Positions 14,812-22,704 of a stretch of 34,102 nt of DNA are shown piece by piece. Origin of the DNA: Candidatus Pullilachnospira intestinigallinarum. GTDB lineage: Bacteria > Bacillota > Clostridia > Lachnospirales > Lachnospiraceae. The DNA is taken from the NCBI GenBank assembly GCA_018711275.1, contig DVIN01000037.1, positions 1 through 34,102 on the forward strand, given 5' to 3'. Below the pieces are notes generated by a model. That model searched no databases. It had not been told where the DNA came from and saw only the letters and a program-made list of their open reading frames with translations. Numbering within the stretch: the first letter of the stretch is position 1; every line of letters starts with the position of its first letter. The position numbers and the translations under genes were made by a program.

Positions 14812-16185
14812 ATGGCACAGTTATGGGGAGGCCGTTTCACCAAGGAGACGGATCAGCTGGTTTACAATTTCAATGCTTCCATCGGTTTTGACCAGAAGTT
14901 TTTCAGTCAGGATGTAAAGGGCAGCATCGCCCATGTGACCATGCTGGCGAAGCAGGGAATTCTGACGGAGCAGGAGAGGGACGATATCATTGGCGGCCTG
15001 AAGAGTATTGTGGCGGACGTGGAGGCGGGGACGCTGAAGATTACCGGTGAGTATGAGGATATTCACAGTTTTGTGGAGGCAAATCTTATCGACCGGATCG
15101 GCGATACCGGAAAGAAACTGCACACCGGAAGAAGCCGCAACGATCAGGTGGCCCTGGATATGAAGCTGTATGTGAGGGATGAGATCAGCCAGCTGGATCA
15201 GCTGGTGAAACATCTGCTGGGGACGCTGAACCATATTATGGAGGAAAATCTTCATACTTATATGCCCGGATTTACCCATCTGCAGAAGGCTCAGCCCATC
15301 ACGCTTGCCCACCATATGGGCGCTTATTTCGAGATGTTCCGCAGGGACCGGGAACGTCTGGCAGATATTTCCCGCAGAATGAATCTGTGTCCCCTGGGAA
15401 GCGGAGCGCTGGCGGGAACCACCTATCCGCTGGACCGGGAATATACGGCGAAGCTGCTGGATTTTGACGGAGCCACCAGAAACAGCATGGATTCCGTGGC
15501 GGACAGGGATTACGTCATTGAACTGCTGTCCGCTCTTTCCACCATCATGATGCATCTCTCCCGGTTTTCCGAGGAGGTTATTATCTGGAATTCCAACGAA
15601 TATCAGTTTGTGGAGATTGATGACGCCTACAGCACCGGCAGCAGCATCATGCCCCAGAAAAAGAATCCGGATATTGCCGAGCTGGTAAGAGGAAAGACCG
15701 GCCGGGTGTACGGCGCGCTGATCTCCCTTCTCACTACCATGAAGGGACTGCCGCTGGCCTATAACAAGGATATGCAGGAGGACAAGGAGCTGACCTTTGA
15801 CGCCATTGATACGGTGAAAGGCTGTCTGGCGCTTTTTGACGGTATGCTGGCAACCATGAAGTTCCGCAGCGATGTGATGGAGAACAGCGCCAAGCACGGA
15901 TTTACCAATGCCACGGACGCGGCAGATTACCTGGTGAACCATGGGGTTCCTTTCCGGGACGCCCATGGCATTGTGGGACGGCTGGTGCTTTACTGTCTGG
16001 ATAAAAATATATCCCTGGATCAGATGAGCCTGGCGGAGTACCAGAAAATCAGCCCGGTGTTCCAGGATGATATTTACCAGGCGATCAGCATTAAAACGTG
16101 TGTGGAAAAACGGACAACCAAAGGGGCGCCCGGTGCCATGGAAGCGGCTGTGGAGGAGAATCGCCGGTACCTGATGGAAGACTGA
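14812..16185 (+). CDS. argH: Argininosuccinate lyase
   Basis: A 457-residue cytosolic lyase that splits argininosuccinate to arginine and fumarate, the last step of arginine synthesis. The fumarase/aspartase superfamily signature GSSIMPQKKNP lies at residues 276-286 and includes the catalytic serine loop. Family regions LWGGRFTKETD at the start, EDIHSFVEANL and HTGRSRNDQVA are intact. Length is normal. RBS GAGAGG lies 8 nt before the ATG. It stands alone; argG and the other arg genes are not in the window, so regulation is probably through its own leader, which holds two terminator-like hairpins. Confidence 0.96.
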   Translation: MAQLWGGRFTKETDQLVYNFNASIGFDQKFFSQDVKGSIAHVTMLAKQGILTEQERDDIIGGLKSIVADVEAGTLKITGEYEDIHSFVEANLIDRIGDTGKKLHTGRSRNDQVALDMKLYVRDEISQLDQLVKHLLGTLNHIMEENLHTYMPGFTHLQKAQPITLAHHMGAYFEMFRRDRERLADISRRMNLCPLGSGALAGTTYPLDREYTAKLLDFDGATRNSMDSVADRDYVIELLSALSTIMMHLSRFSEEVIIWNSNEYQFVEIDDAYSTGSSIMPQKKNPDIAELVRGKTGRVYGALISLLTTMKGLPLAYNKDMQEDKELTFDAIDTVKGCLALFDGMLATMKFRSDVMENSAKHGFTNATDAADYLVNHGVPFRDAHGIVGRLVLYCLDKNISLDQMSLAEYQKISPVFQDDIYQAISIKTCVEKRTTKGAPGAMEAAVEENRRYLMED

Positions 16186-16222
16186 ACTTTAACCGGAACT
16201 GTTACAAATTTCAAAAAAATAG

Positions 16223-16251
16223 TTGCAATTTCTTTCGGATTGTTATAGTAT
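16223..16251 (+). promoter_or_regulatory. Probable promoter of asd
   Basis: TTGCAA (16223-16228), 17 bp, TAGTAT (16246-16251). Transcription would begin around 16258, giving a leader of about 130 nt before asd. The leader contains GC-rich complementary stretches at about 16318-16350. Confidence 0.55.
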
Positions 16252-16388
16252 ATTACCCATGAAAAACAAATGTACGCAGCAGAAACACAAAACGCAGTGT
16301 GCCAAAGCATGCTGACGCAGCGGCTGCGGCAGAAAAAGCCTGCGGCGGCTTTCCGGATGCAGGAAATGAGATGAGGAGTGAGTGGAAA

Positions 16389-17474
16389 ATGAGCGAGAAG
16401 CTGAGAGTTGGAATTTTAGGAGCAACAGGTATGGTGGGACAGAGATTTATTTCTCTGCTGGAGAACCATCCCTGGTTTGAGGTTGTTACAGTGGCAGCCA
16501 GCCCCAGAAGCGCGGGAAAAACGTACGAAGAGGCTGTGGGAGGCCGCTGGAAAATGGACACTCCCATGCCGGAAGCTGTAAAGAAGCTGGTTGTCATGAA
16601 TGTAAATGAGGTGGAGAAGGTAGCTTCCACCGTGGACTTTGTATTTTCCGCCGTTGACATGAGCAAGGAGGAGATCTGTGCCATCGAAGAGGCGTATGCA
16701 AAGACAGAGACTCCCGTGGTCTCCAATAACAGCGCTCACAGATGGACGCCGGATGTTCCCATGGTGGTGCCGGAGATCAACCCCGAGCACTTTGACGTGA
16801 TCGAATTCCAGAGAAAACGTCTGGGAACCACCAGGGGATTCATTGCCGTGAAGCCCAACTGTTCCATTCAGAGTTACGCCCCGGTGCTGACTGCTTGGAA
16901 GGAATTTGAGCCTTACGAGGTGGTGGCAACCACCTACCAGGCCATTTCCGGAGCAGGAAAAACCTTCAAAGACTGGCCGGAGATGGAGGGAAATATCATC
17001 CCTTACATCGGCGGAGAAGAAGAAAAGAGCGAGCAGGAGCCGTTAAGAATCTGGGGACATATCGAGGACGGTGTTATCGTAAAGGCCAAGGAGCCGGTGA
17101 TTACCTGCCAGTGTATCCGTGTGCCGGTGCTGAACGGCCATACGGCTGCTGTTTTTGTGAAGTTCCGCAGAAAACCCACCAAAGAGCAGCTGATTGAAAA
17201 ACTGGTGAATTTCAGAGGACTTCCTCAGGAACTTGAGCTGCCCAGCGCGCCAAAGCAGTTTATTCAGTATCTGGAAGAGGATGATCGCCCGCAGGTACGC
17301 CTGGATGTGGATTATGAAAACGGCATGGGTGTCAGCGTGGGTCGTCTCAGAGAGGATACCGTATACGACTGGAAATTTGTGGGCCTGTCTCACAACACTG
17401 TGCGCGGCGCCGCAGGCGGAGCTGTTCTGTGTGCGGAGACCCTGAAAGCCAAAGGATACATCACAGCAAAATAA
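16389..17474 (+). CDS. asd: Aspartate-semialdehyde dehydrogenase
   Basis: A 361-residue NADPH-dependent enzyme that makes aspartate semialdehyde from aspartyl phosphate, the branch point for lysine, diaminopimelate, threonine and methionine. The nucleotide-binding motif is LGATGMVGQRF near the N-terminus; the catalytic cysteine is C158 in KPNCSIQSY; the C-terminus has RGAAGGAVLCAETL. Sequence features and the PNCS context fit the archaeal/yeast-type Asd subgroup found in many Clostridia. The frame is open 30 codons further up, but GAGGAG (16373-16378) and the family N-terminus support the ATG at 16389. It ends at a terminator. Confidence 0.94.
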   Translation: MSEKLRVGILGATGMVGQRFISLLENHPWFEVVTVAASPRSAGKTYEEAVGGRWKMDTPMPEAVKKLVVMNVNEVEKVASTVDFVFSAVDMSKEEICAIEEAYAKTETPVVSNNSAHRWTPDVPMVVPEINPEHFDVIEFQRKRLGTTRGFIAVKPNCSIQSYAPVLTAWKEFEPYEVVATTYQAISGAGKTFKDWPEMEGNIIPYIGGEEEKSEQEPLRIWGHIEDGVIVKAKEPVITCQCIRVPVLNGHTAAVFVKFRRKPTKEQLIEKLVNFRGLPQELELPSAPKQFIQYLEEDDRPQVRLDVDYENGMGVSVGRLREDTVYDWKFVGLSHNTVRGAAGGAVLCAETLKAKGYITAK

Positions 17475-17493
17475 ATATTTGGAAAGCTTTCTG

Positions 17494-17520
17494 CCCCCGG
17501 GAATTTCCCCGGGGGTATTT
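17494..17520 (+). terminator. Terminator of asd
   Basis: An 8-bp GC stem (CCCCCGGG 17494-17501, CCCGGGGG 17508-17515) followed by TATTT, 20 bp beyond the asd stop codon. Confidence 0.8.
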
Positions 17521-17530
17521 CTCTGCGGCG

Positions 17531-17603
17531 GCGAACATGGTATAATAGCCGCAGAGCGGCTATTATACCTGTGCATAAGCGATTTCTGCGGAACCGCAGA
17601 AAG
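17531..17603. repeat. 73-bp double-hairpin repeat, copy 1
   Basis: Each copy holds two perfect or near-perfect palindromes. Hairpin A is GGTATAATAGCCGC-AGA-GCGGCTATTATACC (14-bp arms, 17539-17569 in this copy). Hairpin B has arms TTTCTGCGG and CCGCAGAAA with AA between (17583-17602). Copy 2 begins exactly 110 bp later and differs at two positions. Hairpin A contains TATAAT, so it could also act as a promoter element. Confidence 0.9.
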
Positions 17604-17640
17604 TCGCTGCACATCCGGCCGGAGGCGCCATGAGCGCGCA

Positions 17641-17713
17641 GCGAACATGGTATAATAGCCGCAGAGCGGCTATTGTACCTGTGCATAGGCGATTTCTGCG
17701 GAACCGCAGAAAG
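17641..17713. repeat. 73-bp double-hairpin repeat, copy 2, just before selD
   Basis: It matches copy 1 at 71 of 73 positions; one change turns an arm base pair of hairpin A into a G-U pair. Hairpin A is at 17649-17679 and hairpin B at 17693-17712, ending 8 bp before the selD RBS. The 37-bp spacer between copies also has complementary ends (TCGCTGC 17604-17610, GCAGCGA 17638-17644, the latter running into copy 2). Confidence 0.9.
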
Positions 17714-17734
17714 GAAAGATGAGGTGTATGACAG

Positions 17735-18814
17735 ATGAACAAGCATGAGGAAAACTGGCTGGAGGATATACCGCTGACCGTGCCGGAATGTGTCCGGCTG
17801 ACGGAGCTGGCGGATTCCTGCGGTTGTGCGGCAAAGCTGGAGCCAAGGCTTTTGGCCGGGGTGCTGGAGGGAATCTGTCGGGGAGAGGACGAAAATCTTC
17901 TGGTGGGAGCGGAAACCTCAGATGACGGAGCCATTTACCGGATCAATGATCAGGTGGCCATGATTCAGACCCTGGACTTCTTTCCGCCCATGGTGGATGA
18001 TCCCTGGGATTTCGGACGGGTGGCAGCGGCCAATGCTCTCAGTGATATTTATGCCATGGGGGGAGAACCGAAGGTGGCGCTGAATATTGCCGCGTTTCCC
18101 TCAGGACTGGATACCGGCATCCTGAAGAAAATACTGGAGGGCGGCGCTTCCAAAGTGCTGGAGGCAGGCGCTGTGATGGCGGGAGGCCATACGATTCGGG
18201 ATAAAACCCCAAAATACGGTCTCAGTGTCAGCGGGTTTGTACACCCGGACCGGATCTGGAAAAACTGCAGTGCCCGTCCCGGGGATGCGCTGGTGCTGAC
18301 AAAGCCGCTGGGCGTGGGAGTGATCAATACGGCTGTAAAAGCACGGCTGGCGTCTTCGGAGGCGGCCGATGAGGTGCTTCGGGTGATGACGACGCTGAAC
18401 CGGTTCGCCAGGGATGTGGGAACGGAATTTTCCGTTCATGCCTGTACGGATGTGACCGGTTTTGGGCTTCTGGGCCATGCGCTGGAGATGGCCATAGGCA
18501 GTCGCGTATCGATCCGTCTTGCGGCTTCACAGATACCGGTGCTTCCATGGGCAAGGGAATACGCTTCCATGGGCCTGGTGCCGGTGGGAGCTTACCGGAA
18601 CAGAGAATTTGTGGGAACCAAGATCCGGCTGCATCAGGTGGAAGAGTGGCTTCAGGATGTATTGTTTGATCCTCAGACGTCGGGAGGACTGCTTTTTTCT
18701 GTTGCCGGCGAAGAGGCGGAAGAATTCTGTCGTCGGCTGTCGGAAGGAGAATTTCCGGCGGTCAGAATCGGACAGGTGGAAGAAAAGCAGGATGTAAGCC
18801 TGCTGGTGGAGTGA
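17735..18814 (+). CDS. selD: Selenide, water dikinase (selenophosphate synthetase)
   Basis: A 359-residue ATP-dependent enzyme that makes selenophosphate, the selenium donor for selenocysteine, selenouridine and the labile selenium cofactor of some molybdenum hydroxylases. The N-terminal catalytic segment DSCGCAAKL has Cys29, Cys31 and Lys34; Cys31 (codon TGT, not TGA) takes the place where some SelD proteins have selenocysteine. The AIRS fold is shown by TLDFFPPMVDDPWDFGRVAA, VMAGGHTIRD, and VTGFGLLGHALEMA; DPQTSGGLL ends the C-terminal domain. Start at 17735 follows GAGGTG. moaA begins 3 bp after the stop codon. selA, selB and tRNA-Sec are not in the window, so which selenium use it serves is open. 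Confidence 0.95.
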   Translation: MNKHEENWLEDIPLTVPECVRLTELADSCGCAAKLEPRLLAGVLEGICRGEDENLLVGAETSDDGAIYRINDQVAMIQTLDFFPPMVDDPWDFGRVAAANALSDIYAMGGEPKVALNIAAFPSGLDTGILKKILEGGASKVLEAGAVMAGGHTIRDKTPKYGLSVSGFVHPDRIWKNCSARPGDALVLTKPLGVGVINTAVKARLASSEAADEVLRVMTTLNRFARDVGTEFSVHACTDVTGFGLLGHALEMAIGSRVSIRLAASQIPVLPWAREYASMGLVPVGAYRNREFVGTKIRLHQVEEWLQDVLFDPQTSGGLLFSVAGEEAEEFCRRLSEGEFPAVRIGQVEEKQDVSLLVE

Positions 18815-18817
18815 GAA

Positions 18818-19801
18818 ATGCTTGACGGACAGGGAAGAACCATTGATTATCTGAGAATATCACTGACAGACCGGTGCAATCTGCGTTGTCTTTACTGTAT
18901 ACCCGGGGAGGCTCCCTGCTGGCTGCCGCAGGAGCGTCTGCTTACCGGCGGAGAGCTGCTGCGGATCGTAAAGCTTCTGGTGCAGATGGGAATTCGTGAT
19001 ATCCGGCTGACCGGAGGCGAACCCCTCTGCCGGGAGGATATTGCCACACTTGCGGGCCATATCACTTCCCTGGAAGGCGTCCGCAGGGTTTGTCTGACCA
19101 CCAACGGCGTACTGCTGGCCCAGAAGCTCCCCAAGCTGCTGGAAGCCGGAATTTCGGGGGTGAATCTCAGTCTGAACGCCCTTGAGAGGGACTGCTACCG
19201 GGAGATAGCAGGAAGAGATCTGTGGGAGAAAGCCTGGGAAGGATTTCAGGCGGCGGTATCCTGCGGAGACCGGCTGACTGTGAAGGTGAACGTGGTTCCC
19301 ATGAGAGGGCGCAATGAAGACCAGCTGATCCCGCTGGCCGGACTTGCGGCCCGCCGGCCGGTTCATGTGCGGTTTATCGAGATGATGCCGGTGGGCCGTG
19401 GAGCTTTTGTGGAGGGCCTTCGGGAAGAAGAAGTAATGAAGAAACTGACGGAGGCTTTCGGGCCGATGGAATCCTGTGCCGGACCGAAAGGCAGCGGCCC
19501 GGCTATCTACCGGCGGCCGAAGGGATTTTGCGGCAGCATCGGGTGGATCAGCGCCCTCAGTCACAAATTCTGTGATCGCTGCAGCCGGATCAGGCTGACG
19601 GCTGACGGATGGCTGAAAACGTGTCTGCAGTATGAGGCAGGGCTGAACCTTGCCGAAAGGATTCGCCGGGGAGATTCCGATGATCAGCTGAAAAGCGCCA
19701 TCGCGGAGGCCATAAGAAAGAAACCGGCCTGCCACGCTTTCGAAAGTGGGCAGGAAAACAACGGCTGGGAGACGCGTCCCATGTCCGGTATCGGAGGATA
19801 A
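18818..19801 (+). CDS. moaA: GTP 3',8-cyclase MoaA
   Basis: A 327-residue radical SAM enzyme that starts molybdenum cofactor synthesis by converting GTP to 3',8-cyclo-GTP, the precursor of cyclic pyranopterin monophosphate. The radical SAM cluster cysteines are C20, C24 and C27 (CNLRCLYC); LTGGEPL follows. The second 4Fe-4S cluster motif specific to MoaA is present near the C-terminus (CDRCSRIRL followed by TCLQYE). The protein ends in GIGG, matching the C-terminal double glycine needed for activity. It is packed between selD (3-bp gap) and topB (2-bp gap); moaC and other Mo cofactor genes are not in the window. Confidence 0.93.
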   Translation: MLDGQGRTIDYLRISLTDRCNLRCLYCIPGEAPCWLPQERLLTGGELLRIVKLLVQMGIRDIRLTGGEPLCREDIATLAGHITSLEGVRRVCLTTNGVLLAQKLPKLLEAGISGVNLSLNALERDCYREIAGRDLWEKAWEGFQAAVSCGDRLTVKVNVVPMRGRNEDQLIPLAGLAARRPVHVRFIEMMPVGRGAFVEGLREEEVMKKLTEAFGPMESCAGPKGSGPAIYRRPKGFCGSIGWISALSHKFCDRCSRIRLTADGWLKTCLQYEAGLNLAERIRRGDSDDQLKSAIAEAIRKKPACHAFESGQENNGWETRPMSGIGG

Positions 19802-19803
19802 GT

Positions 19804-21897
19804 ATGACAAAATCTTTATTTATTGCGGAGAAGCCCAGCGTGGCGCAGGAATTTGCCAAGGCTCTGAAGCTTTCTCCAGCCCGGAGGGATGGTTATCTGG
19901 AAGGACAGAATACCATTGTCACCTGGTGCGTGGGGCATCTGGTTACCATGAGTTATCCGGAAGCCTATGACATAAAATATAAAAGGTGGAGTCTGGAAAC
20001 GCTGCCTTTCCTTCCGGGAGAATTTAAATACGAGGTCATCCCCGCGGTGAAAAAGCAGTATGACATCGTCAGTTCACTCCTTCTCCGCCCGGATGTGACC
20101 ACGATCTATGTCTGTACCGACTCCGGGCGGGAAGGAGAGTACATCTACCGTCTGGTGGCAATGATGGCCGGTGTAAAGGGCAAGGAACAGAAACGGGTGT
20201 GGATCGACTCTCAGACGGAGGAGGAAATTATCCGGGGTATCCGCGAGGCAAAGGATCTTTCCGCTTACGATAACCTGGGGGAATCCGCATACCTGCGGGC
20301 AAAAGAGGATTATCTGATGGGAATCAATTTTTCCCGTCTGTTGACTTTGCGGTACGGCAACAGCATTTCCGGTTATCTTGGCAGCAAGTATCAGGTGATA
20401 TCTGTGGGAAGGGTGATGACCTGCGTGCTGGGAATGGTGGTGCGCAGGGAGCGGGAGATCCGGGAATTTGTGAAAACTCCGTTTTATCGGGTGCTGGGTA
20501 AATTTTCTCTGGAAGGCCGTTCCTTTGACGGGGAATGGAGAGCGGTTCCGGACAGCCGTTATTTCCAGTCGCCGCTGCTGTACAAAGAAAACGGATTTAA
20601 AAAGAAGGAAGACGCGGAGGCACTGATGGAATATCTGCGCGCCGCATCGCATCCGGAAGACGCGCCGGCCGATGTGCGTCAGGCACTGCTGGAAAAGGTT
20701 GAAAAAAAGAAGGAAAAGAAAAATCCGCCGTTGCTTTATAATCTGGCAGAGCTGCAGAACGATTGTTCCCGGATGTTTAAAATCAGTCCCGACGAGACGC
20801 TTCGGATGGTGCAGGAACTGTATGAGAAAAAACTGGTCACCTATCCCAGAACGGATGCCAGAGTGCTGTCCTCGGCAGTGGCAAAAGAAATTTCCGGAAA
20901 TCTGCGGGGACTGCGCGCTCTTCCGGGCCTGGGAGAATTTGCCGGCGAAGTGCTGGAGACGGACAGCTGGAAAACCATCTCCAGGACCAGATATGTCAAT
21001 GACAGGCAGATCACCGACCATTATGCCATCATCCCCACCGGGCAGGGGCTGTCTGCCCTTTCCCGGACCTCCGAGACGGCCCGGAAGGTATACCAGGTGA
21101 TCGTCCGGCGTTTTCTGGGAATTTTCTATCCGCCGGCTGTTTATCAGAAGGTAAGCCTTACGGCCGCAGTGAAGGAAGAAAGGCTGTACGCCAGCTTCCG
21201 GGTGTTGGTGGAGGAAGGCTATCTGAAAGTGGCACAGGTTCCATCCGCCAAAAAGAAGGAGGAGGAAAAGGAGGATGGAGAGAAAACGGAGGATCTGGTC
21301 TGTGACGGAGCATTTCTGGAGATACTGCAGAAACTTCGCCGGGGCTCCCGTCTTCCGGTGGAAGACTTCTTTATAAAGGAGGGAGAGACCTCCCCGCCAA
21401 AACGTTACAATTCCGGTACCATGATCCTGGCCATGGAAAATGCCGGACAGCTGATCGAGGATGAAGAACTGCGGGCACAGATCAAGGGCAGCGGTATCGG
21501 CACCAGCGCCACCCGGGCAGAGATTCTGAAAAAACTGGTGAACATCAAATATATCGCGCTCAACAAAAAGACGCAGGTAATTACGCCGACCCAGCTGGGT
21601 GAGATGGTTTACGAGGTGGTCAATGCTTCCATCCGTTCTCTGCTCAATCCGGAGCTGACAGCCAGCTGGGAGAAGGGGCTGACCTATGTGGCGGAGGGAA
21701 GTATCAGTTCCGGAGAGTATATGGATAAGCTGGAACATTTTATCCGGGTGCGCACCAGCGGGGTGATGAAGCTGCATAATCAGTATGCGCTGCGCGCGCT
21801 GTATGACCGGATTGCGGAAAATTATAAGAAAAAATCGGGAGGACCCGCGAAAAAGGGCGCCCGGGATGGCCGCATGGCCAAAAAGGAGGAAAAATAA
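19804..21897 (+). CDS. topB: DNA topoisomerase III
   Basis: A 697-residue type IA topoisomerase that passes single strands and resolves linked DNA. The Toprim domain holds EKPSVA (residues 9-14) and DSGREGE (106-112), the metal-binding acidic cluster. The active-site tyrosine is Y347 in LVTYPRTDARVL. ITDHYAIIPTG and the GTSATRAEIL motif are intact. A lysine/glutamate-rich insert lies near residues 480-495. There is no zinc-ribbon tail, as is usual for TopB. It overlaps no gene but follows moaA by 2 bp and touches the next start codon, so it is co-transcribed. Cellular copies and plasmid or ICE copies exist; here the context is chromosomal. Confidence 0.93.
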   Translation: MTKSLFIAEKPSVAQEFAKALKLSPARRDGYLEGQNTIVTWCVGHLVTMSYPEAYDIKYKRWSLETLPFLPGEFKYEVIPAVKKQYDIVSSLLLRPDVTTIYVCTDSGREGEYIYRLVAMMAGVKGKEQKRVWIDSQTEEEIIRGIREAKDLSAYDNLGESAYLRAKEDYLMGINFSRLLTLRYGNSISGYLGSKYQVISVGRVMTCVLGMVVRREREIREFVKTPFYRVLGKFSLEGRSFDGEWRAVPDSRYFQSPLLYKENGFKKKEDAEALMEYLRAASHPEDAPADVRQALLEKVEKKKEKKNPPLLYNLAELQNDCSRMFKISPDETLRMVQELYEKKLVTYPRTDARVLSSAVAKEISGNLRGLRALPGLGEFAGEVLETDSWKTISRTRYVNDRQITDHYAIIPTGQGLSALSRTSETARKVYQVIVRRFLGIFYPPAVYQKVSLTAAVKEERLYASFRVLVEEGYLKVAQVPSAKKKEEEKEDGEKTEDLVCDGAFLEILQKLRRGSRLPVEDFFIKEGETSPPKRYNSGTMILAMENAGQLIEDEELRAQIKGSGIGTSATRAEILKKLVNIKYIALNKKTQVITPTQLGEMVYEVVNASIRSLLNPELTASWEKGLTYVAEGSISSGEYMDKLEHFIRVRTSGVMKLHNQYALRALYDRIAENYKKKSGGPAKKGARDGRMAKKEEK

Positions 21898-22584
21898 ATG
21901 GTCAAAGAAGCAATTACGATTCAAAATCTGTTCGATCTCAGGGAAACCATCGCGGCAGAAATTTTTGAGGGAAAAACGTATCCATGGGAAGTGCTGCCTC
22001 TGATTAAGGAGTTTATCATCCGTCTGGGAAAGACGCTGAGCCCGGAGGAATATAACCAGGTGGGCGAGGATATCTGGGTGGCGAAATCAGCAAAAATCGC
22101 GCCCACGGCAGCCATCAGCGGCCCCTGTATCATTGGAAAAAACGCGGAAATCCGCCAGTGCGCATTTATTCGCGGCAGTGCCATTGTGGGTGAGAATGCC
22201 GTGGTGGGGAATTCCACAGAGCTGAAAAACGTGATTCTGTTTAATAAGGTTCAGGTACCGCATTACAATTATGTGGGGGATTCTGTTCTGGGATACAAAG
22301 CGCATATGGGAGCCGGCTCCATAACCTCCAATGTGAAATCCGACAAAAAACTGGTGGTGGTTCACGGAGAGGACTATCATATTGAGACCGGGTTGAAAAA
22401 GTTCGGCGCCATGCTGGGCGACTGCGTGGAAGTGGGATGCAATTCCGTGCTGAATCCCGGTACCGTGGTGGGCCGCGAGTCCAACATTTACCCGCTCTCC
22501 TGTGTCAGAGGCGTGATCCCGGAAAAAAGTATTTTCAAAAATCGACAGGAAATTGTAAAGAAAATTTCAGATGAAATCATGTAA
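21898..22584 (+). CDS. Left-handed beta-helix acyltransferase-like protein
   Basis: A 228-residue protein that begins directly after the topB stop (TAAATG), behind AAGGAGG. Residues about 60-200 form hexapeptide repeats of a left-handed beta helix (WVAKSAKIAPTAAISGPCII, IRGSAIVGENAVVGNS, GCNSVLNPGTVVGRESNIYP). This part resembles the C-terminal acetyltransferase half of GlmU-type or sugar nucleotidyltransferases, and genomes often name such proteins UDP-GlcNAc pyrophosphorylase. The nucleotidyltransferase half is absent: the first 55 residues are a helical cap. So acyl transfer is more likely than nucleotide transfer, with unknown acceptor. YNYVGDSVLGYKAHMGAGSI corresponds to the active-site region of the helix. 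It is the last gene of the selD-moaA-topB run. Confidence 0.82.
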   Translation: MVKEAITIQNLFDLRETIAAEIFEGKTYPWEVLPLIKEFIIRLGKTLSPEEYNQVGEDIWVAKSAKIAPTAAISGPCIIGKNAEIRQCAFIRGSAIVGENAVVGNSTELKNVILFNKVQVPHYNYVGDSVLGYKAHMGAGSITSNVKSDKKLVVVHGEDYHIETGLKKFGAMLGDCVEVGCNSVLNPGTVVGRESNIYPLSCVRGVIPEKSIFKNRQEIVKKISDEIM

Positions 22585-22599
22585 AATAAGAATGTAACT

Positions 22600-22636
22600 A
22601 TATGCCGGAAAACCCCAGAAAGATTTTCCGGCATAT
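22600..22636 (+). terminator. Hairpin ending the selD-moaA-topB run
   Basis: A perfect 13-bp inverted repeat (ATATGCCGGAAAA 22600-22612, TTTTCCGGCATAT 22624-22636). The following sequence TAAATAAATT has few Ts, but the right arm itself begins with TTTT, so it is a fair terminator candidate on the minus strand and a weaker one on the plus strand. Confidence 0.6.
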
Positions 22637-22704
22637 TAAATAAATTCAATAATACGCGGTACTTCATCTGTGCTGAACTGCCGCAAAAAGACAGGAGAAA
22701 ACGA

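Noticed and set aside
17531..17713. Two repeats before selD read as a CRISPR or a SECIS element
   Set aside because: Only two long palindromic units with one spacer exist, and selD uses a TGT cysteine codon, so neither a CRISPR array nor Sec recoding is supported.
20074..21924. A 616-residue open frame on the minus strand
   Set aside because: It is antisense to topB, whose active-site motifs are intact.
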